From the NCBI GenBank assembly GCA_020636375.1, contig JACJXZ010000001.1, forward strand, positions 1 to 64,000: a DNA stretch of 64,000 bases, in the 5' to 3' direction. Both the position numbers and the translations under genes were made by a program. Shown one piece after another: positions 35,867 to 44,066 of the stretch (within the stretch, counting starts at the first letter, position 1; each line of letters opens with the position of its first letter). The DNA is from Lewinellaceae bacterium (GTDB lineage Bacteria > Bacteroidota > Bacteroidia > Chitinophagales > Saprospiraceae). The notes below the pieces were generated by a model. That model ran no database searches. It was not told the DNA's origin and saw only the letters and a list, made by a program, of their open reading frames with translations.

Positions 35867-38395
35867 ATGAAAACAACCACCCCCGATCCCGCTGTCCGCG
35901 CCCACGCCCTCGCCGCCCTTGCCCGCGAGCAGATGGAGCGCAAGCCCGTCCACGCCCTGCGGCTGGCCGGGATGGCCTACGCCGCCACGCCGGAGCCCTT
36001 GCCCATCGCCAAGCGGGCCCTGGCGGACGCCTTCTGCCGGCTGGGGTATGCAAACAATGGATACTTCTACAAACACCTGGCGCCGCCGGGAGAGGAAGCC
36101 GTGCAATACTTCCCCGGCAGCAAGCTATTCCTGAGCACTTCCACGACGGGGCATTCCACCGTATGGTCCATACAAGGAGAGCCCCTGGCCTGCTTTCAGG
36201 TCCGCATCGGCCGCCTCTCCGGCGGATTGCACCTGTTTGCCGGCGGCCAGTGCCTGTTGGGGTGGGAGTATCCGAATGATCAAAAAAGCGGGCAGGACAA
36301 CGGACAGATAAAGATATGGGAGCAATCGGGAAGCCTGCTGCTCGACTGTTCCGAACTGCCCTATCTGCGAGGAGTCCTGGTATTTTCCAACGAAGAAAAG
36401 ATCCTCACCTGGCCGGCGCACAGCGGGCTGGCCCAAATCCGAAACCTGCAGGGAGCGGTGCTGGCCGAACTGCAGCACCCCGGCGGCATATTTGCCGCTC
36501 AGCGCCTGGCGGCATACGGCCAGCTGCTCACCCGGGGCAGGGACAATGCTGCCCGGATATGGGATGACGAAGGAAAGCTGCTGGCCACCTTCGAAGGGCA
36601 TACCGATGCCATCAACGGTGCCCACCTGGTAAGCGGCGGAGAACTCCTTCTGACCCTATCGGCCGATGGAACCGCCCGGACGTGGGAACGCTCCGGCAAA
36701 CCCATCTCAGAGATGCGCTGCTGTCCGCCCGGCATCTTCTACGGCGAAGTACTGCCCGATGGGGAGCATTTTATGGCGTGGAGCACTCAGGAGGGTGCCA
36801 TAAACATTTGGAACATCAACGGCCGCCGGGCCGCCCGACTTCCGGCAAGCAGCCTCCCCCTTTCCCACGCCGGCCTGTTAAAAGACGGCCAGCGCATTTT
36901 CTCCTGGTCGCAGGAGGAAGCCGCTGCCCGCCTCTGGGACATCGAAGGAACGCTGCTTTACGAAGCCACAGGTTTGCAATCCGCAAAAACAACCGAAGAC
37001 GGCGGGCACTTCTGGCTGCGGACTTCCGGCGGCGCCGTCGAACTGCGCGATGCCGGCGGGCGGGCGGTGCGCTGCCCTGCCGAGCCCTTGCATCAAGGCG
37101 ACGGCTCCTGGGTGTCTCCCGGCGCGCAGCGGCTACTTACCTGGAGATCAGGAGAAGGGCCAAAGGCCTGGCAGGCCGCTCCCCATCTGTTCATGTTGCA
37201 AACAGGAGGACGGCTTCACAGGGCTAACTTCCTCCCCGGCGGCCGGCGCGTCCTCACGCTGCCCTACAAAGGAACGCCCAAAATATGGAGCCCGGACGGC
37301 AAGCTGCTGCTGGAGCTCAACGCCCCAGAACACTACTGCGAGGGCATCTGGCTGTTGCCCCAACAGCAGCGCTACCTGGCCTGGTACCGGAGCGGCATTG
37401 CCCACCTGTTCGATGAAGCCGGCAACCAACTGCGCACCATCGGCGAAAAGCGGACAGGCAGAAAGCGGATGTTCTCCTCCCAGCCCGAGCAGCTATGGGC
37501 GCGGCAGGCCCACTTCTTTTCGGACGAACAGCGCCTGCTGCTGTGGTACCTCGACGGCCAGGCCCGCCTCTGGAATCTCGATGGCCAACTGCTGGCCAGC
37601 CTGGATGGCTTGAAAAGCGATCTGAAAGGCGCCCATGTATTTGCCGGCGAGCAACTGACGGTAGCCTGGGGCATAAACGGCACGTCAGACATCTGGAACC
37701 TGGAGGGCGAGCCTGTGGGGCGGCTCCGGGAAAAGGTGCTGGACGTTCAAGTCATTGGCGGCGGTTCCCGTTTGCTGGCGCTGTGTTACGACGGTATTCC
37801 CCGCATCTGCGATGCGCGGGGCAAGGCTATAAAACGGTTGAAGGGCCACTCCGCCAGGGTTGTCGCCGCCCGGGTATTTCCCGATGGCCAGCGCTTCCTC
37901 ACCTGGGCAGCCGACGGCTCTGCCCGGATTTGGGACAGCGAAGGCAAGGCGCTGGCCCGCCTGGAGGGGCATCCCAGCCCCATCAAGGGCGCCGCCATAC
38001 TGCCGGGCGGCCACCGCCTCTTCACCTGGGCGGAGGACGGGCGTCTCCGGGTGTGGGCGGATGACGGTGCCTTGGTGGCAACACTGGGCTATCCCCAGGG
38101 GCAGATCGACGGCTACCAGGTGTTTGGCGAAGGCCGGCGGCTGATGGGGTGGAACCAGGAGGGGGTGATCCGGATCTGGGATGAGGAGGGGCGGCTGCTG
38201 GAGGAGTTGAATGCGCCGGGTGGGGGGATATTATGCGCTCATATTTCACCGGATGGAAGGCGGTTGTTGACATTTTTCGGGGAAGAGGAGTTAAAGGTTT
38301 GGCCGTTGCCGTCGGCCATTTATGAGTGGCTGCAGGGAGATCCGGTGGATCGGTTGACAGAGAGGGAGGTTAGGGGGTATGAGGACGATACATAA
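35867..38395 (+). CDS. Stand-alone WD40-propeller protein
   Basis: 842 residues, almost wholly WD40-like repeats (IWDxxGxxLAxLEGH, VFPDGQRFLTWAADGSARIW). The first ~60 residues (RKPVHALRLAGMAYAATPEP) resemble the helical linker before the propellers of the caspase-STAND-WD40 protein (DPTLALRIAAYNLEHHPEYA). It has no caspase or NTPase domain. It is thus either a sensor-only paralog or the 3' part of a larger gene that lost its effector, perhaps when the IS upstream inserted. The 3' end overlaps the convergent gene at 38320-39009 by 76 bp. Confidence 0.8.
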   Translation: MKTTTPDPAVRAHALAALAREQMERKPVHALRLAGMAYAATPEPLPIAKRALADAFCRLGYANNGYFYKHLAPPGEEAVQYFPGSKLFLSTSTTGHSTVWSIQGEPLACFQVRIGRLSGGLHLFAGGQCLLGWEYPNDQKSGQDNGQIKIWEQSGSLLLDCSELPYLRGVLVFSNEEKILTWPAHSGLAQIRNLQGAVLAELQHPGGIFAAQRLAAYGQLLTRGRDNAARIWDDEGKLLATFEGHTDAINGAHLVSGGELLLTLSADGTARTWERSGKPISEMRCCPPGIFYGEVLPDGEHFMAWSTQEGAINIWNINGRRAARLPASSLPLSHAGLLKDGQRIFSWSQEEAAARLWDIEGTLLYEATGLQSAKTTEDGGHFWLRTSGGAVELRDAGGRAVRCPAEPLHQGDGSWVSPGAQRLLTWRSGEGPKAWQAAPHLFMLQTGGRLHRANFLPGGRRVLTLPYKGTPKIWSPDGKLLLELNAPEHYCEGIWLLPQQQRYLAWYRSGIAHLFDEAGNQLRTIGEKRTGRKRMFSSQPEQLWARQAHFFSDEQRLLLWYLDGQARLWNLDGQLLASLDGLKSDLKGAHVFAGEQLTVAWGINGTSDIWNLEGEPVGRLREKVLDVQVIGGGSRLLALCYDGIPRICDARGKAIKRLKGHSARVVAARVFPDGQRFLTWAADGSARIWDSEGKALARLEGHPSPIKGAAILPGGHRLFTWAEDGRLRVWADDGALVATLGYPQGQIDGYQVFGEGRRLMGWNQEGVIRIWDEEGRLLEELNAPGGGILCAHISPDGRRLLTFFGEEELKVWPLPSAIYEWLQGDPVDRLTEREVRGYEDDT

Positions 38396-39009
38396 AGTGG
38401 GAAAAGGCTACCCGTTTGACGTTGGATACTCCATGCCTCCTGCACACGCTCGGCCTCGACTCCGCTCGGCTTTCCCCTTTCTGCTGTCCAGCGTTCGGCC
38501 GAGCTCACGCCGAGGCTCTCAGACGGGTAGCCTGGGAAAAGAATGACGGAAGGAAAAACAGCGTTCTGGCTAATCCGGTCAGAATAAGTTGAAGGCAAAT
38601 CCACCGGCTGGACAGCGGCCTCCCTGAAGAAGGCCATATTCACATTATTCACCGAAATAACCGGCTGGATGCTTCCCAGGATTGTTATCACCTTACCCTC
38701 TTTGGGAGGAAACTCCCGGCTCAAAACCAGGAGCCTGCTCTGCCCATCCAGAGATTCGACGTAATAAAAACTGCCGAGGTAGAAATGGCAGGGGTTGATC
38801 ACCCGCACCTGGTCGACGACGACCGGTTTGCCGACGTATTTATCCAAATGGACAAGCAGGTTGGACAAGGTTGTCCGCTCGGCGGTTTTTATAGTCTTAC
38901 CATTCAAGGCAGGGGGCGAAAAAGACCTGAGCAAATGAAATAGGATGAAAAGGAAAAAAACGAACTTAATCAGGGAGAATGGATCGGCGGATCTGTTTTT
39001 GGATTTCAT
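38320..39009 (-). CDS. Membrane-anchored OB-fold-like protein with repeat-derived C-terminus
   Basis: 229 residues. An N-terminal TM/signal anchor (about 12-31, FSLIKFVFFLFILFHLLRSF) is followed by a small beta-rich domain (about 45-135; LLVHLDKYVGKPVVVDQV, FYYVESLDG, EGKVITILGSI) reminiscent of OB folds. From about residue 158 the reading frame runs through a palindromic repeat (38406-38533) and then antisense to the WD40 gene, so the last ~70 residues are probably not ancestral. The original stop was likely lost when the element inserted (inference). Confidence 0.6.
   Translation of the reverse strand: MKSKNRSADPFSLIKFVFFLFILFHLLRSFSPPALNGKTIKTAERTTLSNLLVHLDKYVGKPVVVDQVRVINPCHFYLGSFYYVESLDGQSRLLVLSREFPPKEGKVITILGSIQPVISVNNVNMAFFREAAVQPVDLPSTYSDRISQNAVFPSVILFPGYPSESLGVSSAERWTAERGKPSGVEAERVQEAWSIQRQTGSLFPLYVSSSYPLTSLSVNRSTGSPCSHS
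38406..38533. repeat. Palindromic intergenic element
   Basis: AGGCTACCCGT (from 38406) and ACGGGTAGCCT (ending 38533) are inverted ends. Inside are further complementary stretches (CTCGGCCTCGACTCCGCTCGG / CCGAGCTCACGCCGAGG in part). About 128 bp; no gene of its own. Confidence 0.7.
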
Positions 39010-39099
39010 GATTCATTATATTTTCAAGGTGAATTCTAATACATATAATGATTACTTTTTCGCCGGGAATAACACTTTCAGGATTTTTTTAGAGTGAAA

Positions 39100-39139
39100 A
39101 AACAATAAAAAAGCTTCTGACGGTTGAGCCGCCAGAAGC
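39100..39139 (-). terminator. Intrinsic terminator of the peptidoglycan-binding protein gene
   Basis: On the minus strand GCTTCTGGCGG, a CTCAA loop and CCGTCAGAAGC form a stem with one mismatch, followed by TTTTTTATTGTTTTTT. It lies 29 nt beyond the stop of the gene at 39168-40607. Confidence 0.85.
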
Positions 39140-39167
39140 CTCATGGGATAAGAGCGTATGCATCAAT

Positions 39168-40607
39168 TCATTCTAAATCAATTCCCAAACTTTTTATAGT
39201 CGGCACATCCAGGTTCCCGATCGGCAATTTTCGGCTTTTCTGGTAATCCAGGAGGGCGATCCGCAGCCACAGGTTAAAAGTACCATCCATCTTTCCCCGG
39301 TAAAAGCCCAGCTGGGTCAGCCTTTTTTGGAGGGTTCTTATTAATTTGTTATTGAGCTGATAATCGTCGGGCAGTTCCGTCCACACGAAAAGGCCCCTGG
39401 TTTTCTGGTACTTCTCGATGGTAGCATATTTATTAGGCAAAATGATCACCTTTTTATCCGGGAAACCATCTTCAGAAATAGCATTCCGGATTAAAATCTT
39501 CATCGCGTTCAATTCATAGCTTGAGCAATTACTTTCAAAGGCCAGCTGGAACCCTTCCCGGAATTCCGAGTCATCCACCTGTGTCTCATAGATGTTCCCA
39601 TCCGAGACAAAGAACGGCTCCAGGCATTCAACCGGGGCAGCCTGGCCCTGGCGGGCTGACAATTGTTTTTCCAGATAAGAAGCCACATAGTGGTCCAGCA
39701 AAACAGAAGGGCTCTTCCTGAACTCCTCCGGGGCGATTGCCGGATAATCCCGCCCTTCCTGTGTTTGGGCTGAAGTTTCGGGAATATAAGACAGGCCATA
39801 GTATTTGCCCTCCTGGAATTTATCCAGGGCCTCCAGGCAACCTTTGATATCCCGAGCATTGTTCAGGTCAAAAAATGCTATCGGGCCGCTCGTTGCCACC
39901 GGCACTTCAATGTGGAAGAACTGCGAAGAGCCATCCTGGTGAACGACGCGGATACAAACCCAGAACTTTTTAATTTTCAGCCTGTTCGGCAGTTTCAGCC
40001 AGTTTTCCTTTGTGGTATGGTTGGAGAAGCTTTTCGCCGGGTTGCCGGAGAACCCTGCCCGGGGAGACCAGGTGTGGTTGGGGTTCGACGTTATTTCCAG
40101 GTAATAGCATTGAATATCTTTTCTATCGATGCCTAAAAACTCCCAGATCAGCACGCAGGTATCTTTCAGGTGAGTGCCCTTCATATAATCGAGGCTTATC
40201 CTATAATGAGATTTAGAAGGCCGGAGCCCTTCAATCGGGCCCGGTGTAGCCAACCTGATTTTTTTCCCTTCATCTTTAAACCGGATATAGATGATGTATT
40301 CATACAGGACATCCTTTTCCGCTGTGGCATCGTAGATGGCATTGGTATTGTTGTCGACGGCCAGGGTTTCTTCTTTGCCGGAGTCAACCCTTTTCCTCAC
40401 ATAAATAAACTCCACTTGACTGTGGAGGAGGGTGTCGCCCTGGCACTTCAGGTTGTAAACGATCACTTCGATGCCATAGGAATCGTCCTTGCTGGCTGTG
40501 CCTTCGCCTGTAATCTCTTTACAGCCGCCACAAGCAGGCGGATCAAGAGCCAGGGCAGAAAGAGTGAATGCGATCAAACACGACAGACATGCGAGTTTAC
40601 GGTTCAT
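39168..40607 (-). CDS. Secreted protein with C-terminal peptidoglycan-binding domain
   Basis: 479 residues. A signal peptide (1 to about 21) precedes PPACGGCKEITGEG. The middle (about 25-400) is not recognised: beta-rich, with fibronectin-like LYEYIIYIRFKDEGKK. The last ~60 residues (LIRTLQKRLTQLGFYRGKMDG...IALLDYQKSRKLPIGNLD) match the PG_binding_1 family, a three-helix module that binds cell-wall peptidoglycan. It is expected in the periplasm. The gene is monocistronic, with its own terminator downstream; the upstream region contains a large palindromic element. Confidence 0.8.
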   Translation of the reverse strand: MNRKLACLSCLIAFTLSALALDPPACGGCKEITGEGTASKDDSYGIEVIVYNLKCQGDTLLHSQVEFIYVRKRVDSGKEETLAVDNNTNAIYDATAEKDVLYEYIIYIRFKDEGKKIRLATPGPIEGLRPSKSHYRISLDYMKGTHLKDTCVLIWEFLGIDRKDIQCYYLEITSNPNHTWSPRAGFSGNPAKSFSNHTTKENWLKLPNRLKIKKFWVCIRVVHQDGSSQFFHIEVPVATSGPIAFFDLNNARDIKGCLEALDKFQEGKYYGLSYIPETSAQTQEGRDYPAIAPEEFRKSPSVLLDHYVASYLEKQLSARQGQAAPVECLEPFFVSDGNIYETQVDDSEFREGFQLAFESNCSSYELNAMKILIRNAISEDGFPDKKVIILPNKYATIEKYQKTRGLFVWTELPDDYQLNNKLIRTLQKRLTQLGFYRGKMDGTFNLWLRIALLDYQKSRKLPIGNLDVPTIKSLGIDLE

Positions 40608-40642
40608 ATTTCATGAATTTTATATGATTTGTTGACCTTAAT

Positions 40643-40813
40643 GCTTGTTTGGAGGTGATCATTTGGGCTGCAAATTGCTGCCTTGGGAACCTCACTTTGC
40701 CATTTTTAAGCTCCATAGCCCTGCTCCATAGCCCTGCTATGGAGCTTAAAAATGACTTTGTGAGAACCCCAAATCAGCAATTTTCGCTTCCAAAGCACCA
40801 CCTCCAAACAAGC
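40643..40813. repeat. Large palindromic intergenic element
   Basis: GCTTGTTTGGAGGTG near 40643 pairs with CACCTCCAAACAAGC ending at 40813. Further inward, AGCTCCATAG pairs with CTATGGAGCT around a duplicated CCATAGCCCTGCT. No gene. The following 40814-41169 holds no supported gene; it should contain the promoter of the sigma factor gene, but no motif could be assigned. Confidence 0.75.
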
Positions 40814-41169
40814 ACTAACAAGAGGCCCCCAAAAGCAAGGGTTCTTCCAGGAACCTATCAACAGAAGCGTTAACTTTCACATTCGGGCAATGAGCAATAT
40901 GGGTTTTAGGCGCTTTCTGTAATGGAATGGCCATTATATTCTAAAAAATAACATGGTGCCTGGATATTTTTCCGAATATTGTTGGTGCCCCAAATCCAGT
41001 TGAGCATCAAAGAACTGCCGGGGCATTGTCAGGCACCTGCTGCGATATGTACAAAAAACTGTAGAGCGAGCCAACACCGTCGATGCTGCCATGAGATCAA
41101 AAAATATTCCCAGGAAGTGTAATTTTTCAGGAAATAAGGGCCATTATACCCACACAGCAATATTCTAAA

Positions 41170-41772
41170 ATGGAATCAGAACGCCTTGCCCACGGATTGC
41201 GTACAGCCGACCCTTTGATCATAACGGCCATTTACAACGGGCCGATTGGGGAAAAGATCAGGCGCATGGTACGACAAAGCGGAGGAAACCAGTTTGAGGC
41301 TGAGAATATTTTGACTCCAGCTATCATGAGAGCAATGTATCTGATCAGGAAGGGCAAGTACGAAGAGGAGGGTAAATGCGAGCGTTTTCTCTATGCAACT
41401 GCTCAATACGTCTGGAAAGAAGAAAAAAAGAGAAAAGGAAGAGGGATATGGAAGAGAGGCCAGCCGATTGAGATCGAAGAAAAATACCTCAATATAATTG
41501 CTTCAGGCGAGCCAGTTCCGCCCCTGGAGGAAGCCCTTCAATCTGCCAGGCAAAGGCAGTATTTGCTGGAGTATATCAACAAGCTGGATGAAAATTGCAA
41601 GGAGTTGATCACACTCAGATATTTCAAAGGTTTTCTTTTGAAAGAAATTGCAGAAATAATGAATTTATCCCCGAACTATCCGAACGTTTTAAACGGAAGA
41701 TGCTTAAAAAGGCTGCGCAAGTTGCTTAGTGACGAAGGGCCCGGGCATAAGGAGGGATTCTTTAAACAATAA
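41170..41772 (+). CDS. ECF-type RNA polymerase sigma factor
   Basis: 200 residues. Region 2 is weakly recognisable in the first ~100 residues (FLYATAQYVWKEEKKRK). Region 4 is clear (about 140-190: LDENCKELITLRYFKGFLLKEIAEIMNLSPNYPNVLNGRCLKRLRKLL), with the sigma-70 r4 helix-turn-helix that contacts the -35 element. The protein would direct transcription of a small regulon. It is followed after 41 nt by a membrane protein gene that looks like its regulator, and further downstream by the caspase-like/FGE-like cluster. Confidence 0.88.
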   Translation: MESERLAHGLRTADPLIITAIYNGPIGEKIRRMVRQSGGNQFEAENILTPAIMRAMYLIRKGKYEEEGKCERFLYATAQYVWKEEKKRKGRGIWKRGQPIEIEEKYLNIIASGEPVPPLEEALQSARQRQYLLEYINKLDENCKELITLRYFKGFLLKEIAEIMNLSPNYPNVLNGRCLKRLRKLLSDEGPGHKEGFFKQ

Positions 41773-41813
41773 TTACCCTATGGTCAATTTTCCAAAACCT
41801 TTAACCTGCTCAC

Positions 41814-42641
41814 ATGGACTTCAATAGCAATACACTGATGGAAAACGAGGCGCGCATTATAAAATACCTGCACGGCAATTTGGAAAAAGAGAAATTAATA
41901 GAGTTCGAAGAACGATTGAAGCAAGACCCGGCGTTGAGGTTCCAAACCCAAAGGATCAAAAATTTAATAATGGTATTGGATGACCCCGAATTAATAAAAG
42001 CTGAGGGCATATTGCTGGAAATGCGGGACAAAAATATTGCCGCAATCGAAAATAAAATGGGCCCATTAGAGAAGCAGTGGCGGCAGTTGGCCTCCGGAGC
42101 GAAGGCCGCTCTTTCCCTGGCGTCCTTATTAATTATTGTGCTATTATTATTTTTCGTGGCCATCAATATAATAGGCACGAATGCCAGTGATTTCTACTGG
42201 TCTGACAAAAAGCCATACCCCGTCACTTTTCCAAAAGAAGCATTGGACGATCAATTATTGCAAGACGCCATAACAGCCTATGAACAAAAGGACTGGGGCA
42301 GGGCCGAAGCACTGTTCAAAGCTTTGTCAGAGAGAGGCCCCACCTACAAGTTTTATTATATCGTAGCCCACTTATGGGAAAACCAGGACGATGATGCTGA
42401 AAACTTAGCGCTTTTGAAGCAATTCCGGGAATCCCTGAAATTTGAGGACGGCCCATACAGTAAACAATTGGATTATTGGGCGCAATATTACACCGCGCTA
42501 ATTTATTTCAAACAAGGCCAAATAGAAGAAGGGAAGCGAATAATTTATCAATTACACAATGAAGGCGACATCTATGGGTCGTTAAAAGACGCCGTAGGGG
42601 TAATACAGGAAAAAGTAGATAATTCGTGGTTTTTGTTTTGA
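41814..42641 (+). CDS. Membrane protein with zinc-less anti-sigma-like N-terminus and TPR-like periplasmic domain
   Basis: 275 residues. The N-terminal cytosolic helix region (IIKYLHGNLEKEKLIEFEERLKQDPALRFQ) resembles anti-sigma/FecR-type N-termini in Bacteroidota, without the HxxxCxxC zinc motif. One TM helix lies at about 95-120 (LSLASLLIIVLLLFFVAINI). The periplasmic part has TPR-like helices (AITAYEQKDWGRAEALFKAL, YYTALIYFKQGQIEEGKR). The most likely role is holding the sigma factor encoded 41 nt upstream until an envelope signal is sensed; this rests on gene order and topology. Confidence 0.75.
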   Translation: MDFNSNTLMENEARIIKYLHGNLEKEKLIEFEERLKQDPALRFQTQRIKNLIMVLDDPELIKAEGILLEMRDKNIAAIENKMGPLEKQWRQLASGAKAALSLASLLIIVLLLFFVAINIIGTNASDFYWSDKKPYPVTFPKEALDDQLLQDAITAYEQKDWGRAEALFKALSERGPTYKFYYIVAHLWENQDDDAENLALLKQFRESLKFEDGPYSKQLDYWAQYYTALIYFKQGQIEEGKRIIYQLHNEGDIYGSLKDAVGVIQEKVDNSWFLF

Positions 42642-42721
42642 TTTCAGATTTTGTTTGGAGGCCACCGCTGTGCATCAAGAAAATCCAGAAATAACACAAA
42701 GGCAAAAATAAAGCAATCGAC

Positions 42722-42985
42722 GGGCGGAGTTGCGATTTGTCCCCCTCTGCTGATGAAGCGAACGGCCTGAAAGGTCAGCCCTGTGCAGTGTGCCATACCT
42801 TTTTACACAACCCCTAAAGGCGCACAACCGTAGCCGGCGCCCTGAAAGGGTAGCATATTTGAGCTGGTATTATGATGGCCTCCGGCATGCGCCGGAGCAG
42901 GCTTTTCAGGCCGAGCCGGCTATGTGGCGCTACCTGAGACCAGCATTTTAGAGCTTTTACACGGGAACAAATCGCAACTGCGCCT
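42722..42985. mobile_element. MITE copy A (GGGCGCAGTTGCGATTT ends)
   Basis: 264 bp with inverted ends GGGCGGAGTTGCGATTTGT and ACAAATCGCAACTGCGCC. A 9-bp duplication GCAATCGAC flanks it (42713-42721 and 42986-42994). The internal sequence matches, in inverted orientation, the element at 62308-62669. It carries no transposase. Confidence 0.88.
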
Positions 42986-43235
42986 GCAATCGACTCATTA
43001 CCCTTCCCCTTGCCCTTCCCCAATAACCAGGAGAAGTTCCTCCTGAAAAACCAGGGTGCGCCCTATCCCCGAAAGCAAGATCTTTGCCTGTATAAAATGC
43101 CGCGGCGCAAAAAACCAAATGAACCTATCCAGGTGCCGGGCGGATGCTGTAACGACAGGATCCGCCCCGGCTTGCCATCCCGGAAAGCGCCTGCATGTGT
43201 TTAGCGTTGCTTCAGGTTGGCAAGGGCAGGGTAAC

Positions 43236-43333
43236 GAGATTTCATCCCGTAAAAAACGGGACAGGCTCTTTTTGCCCCTCAATCCGTAGTAATGAGCTTA
43301 ATCGCCAGGGCCAGGGGCAAAAAGATGTCACCT
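43236..43333. repeat. Hairpin repeat, long form of the AGGTGACATCT family
   Basis: ACGGGACAGGCTCTTTTTGCCCCTCAA is followed by GGGGCAAAAAGATGTCACCT; CTTTTTGCCCC and GGGGCAAAAAG pair. A close relative sits at 53484-53580. The flanking 42995-43235 and 43334-43537 show no supported gene; a fragment at about 43349-43371 resembles one end of the MITE at 60536-60700. Confidence 0.7.
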
Positions 43334-43545
43334 GGACGCTGTCACCCTTTACTTAATGCCGAAAGCACTAGGGTGCAGGCGGGGCTTTCGCTTTGGTGAG
43401 GAGGACACAGGGACGTGACTTTGGCCGAACGGGCGGGCCTGGAGGCCAGCTTTCCAATTGAGCGGCAACGACAAAAGTATGGCCAATCATCACACAGGGG
43501 GGAGTTCACCGGGCAGGTTGGTTGGGCCAGCATTACCCGCCAATT

Positions 43546-43704
43546 GTAACTATTTAGCAGCCCTCCGCTTTTTAGCCACGAAGACACAAAAACCTGCCGG
43601 CCGCTGGCACAGCAGGCGGGCACTAAGATTGCACAAAGCCTTGGTGCGATCTTGGTGTCTTGGTGTCTTCGTGGCAAAGGCACCATGCCCACCTAAATAG
43701 TTAC
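43546..43704. mobile_element. MITE with GTAACTATTTAG ends
   Basis: 159 bp with terminal inverted repeats GTAACTATTTAG / CTAAATAGTTAC and an 8-bp flanking duplication CGCCAATT (43538-43545 and 43705-43712). An inner pair AGCCACGAAGACAC / GTGTCTTCGTGGC gives a second stem. No coding capacity. The following 43713-44066 holds only a CACAAATCTTTCAA direct repeat and the leader of the next gene. Confidence 0.88.
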
Positions 43705-44066
43705 CGCCAATTTGTACAAATCTTTCAACCTTTAGCACAAATCTTTCAAAATGCAGGAAGCCACTGGACTTCTTGCATTTTTTTCAGGAATATAGGGTTT
43801 TGCCCGGATAACTGTTAACCTCGGCAGGAGCAATACATCAATATGCGGAGGCGCCCCGGCAACCTTATTGAAACTACACATTTTTAAATAAGGGGCGAGG
43901 CAATAAATAAGCTGCCCAAAATGACGAAGGTATTTTTTCTTTAGGCGAGGCACATTTGACGCGCATAGCGGGGCTACGCAAGGAAAATGCAACGAAGCAT
44001 AAAGGAAAAAGACCAAGTCAGATGGGTAGGTTATTTGTTGCGTCGCCCCTAAACACCGTCAAACCT

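Noticed and set aside
43010..43700. Several short ORFs among the MITEs
   Set aside because: They lie across palindromic elements and target duplications and show no protein-like composition.
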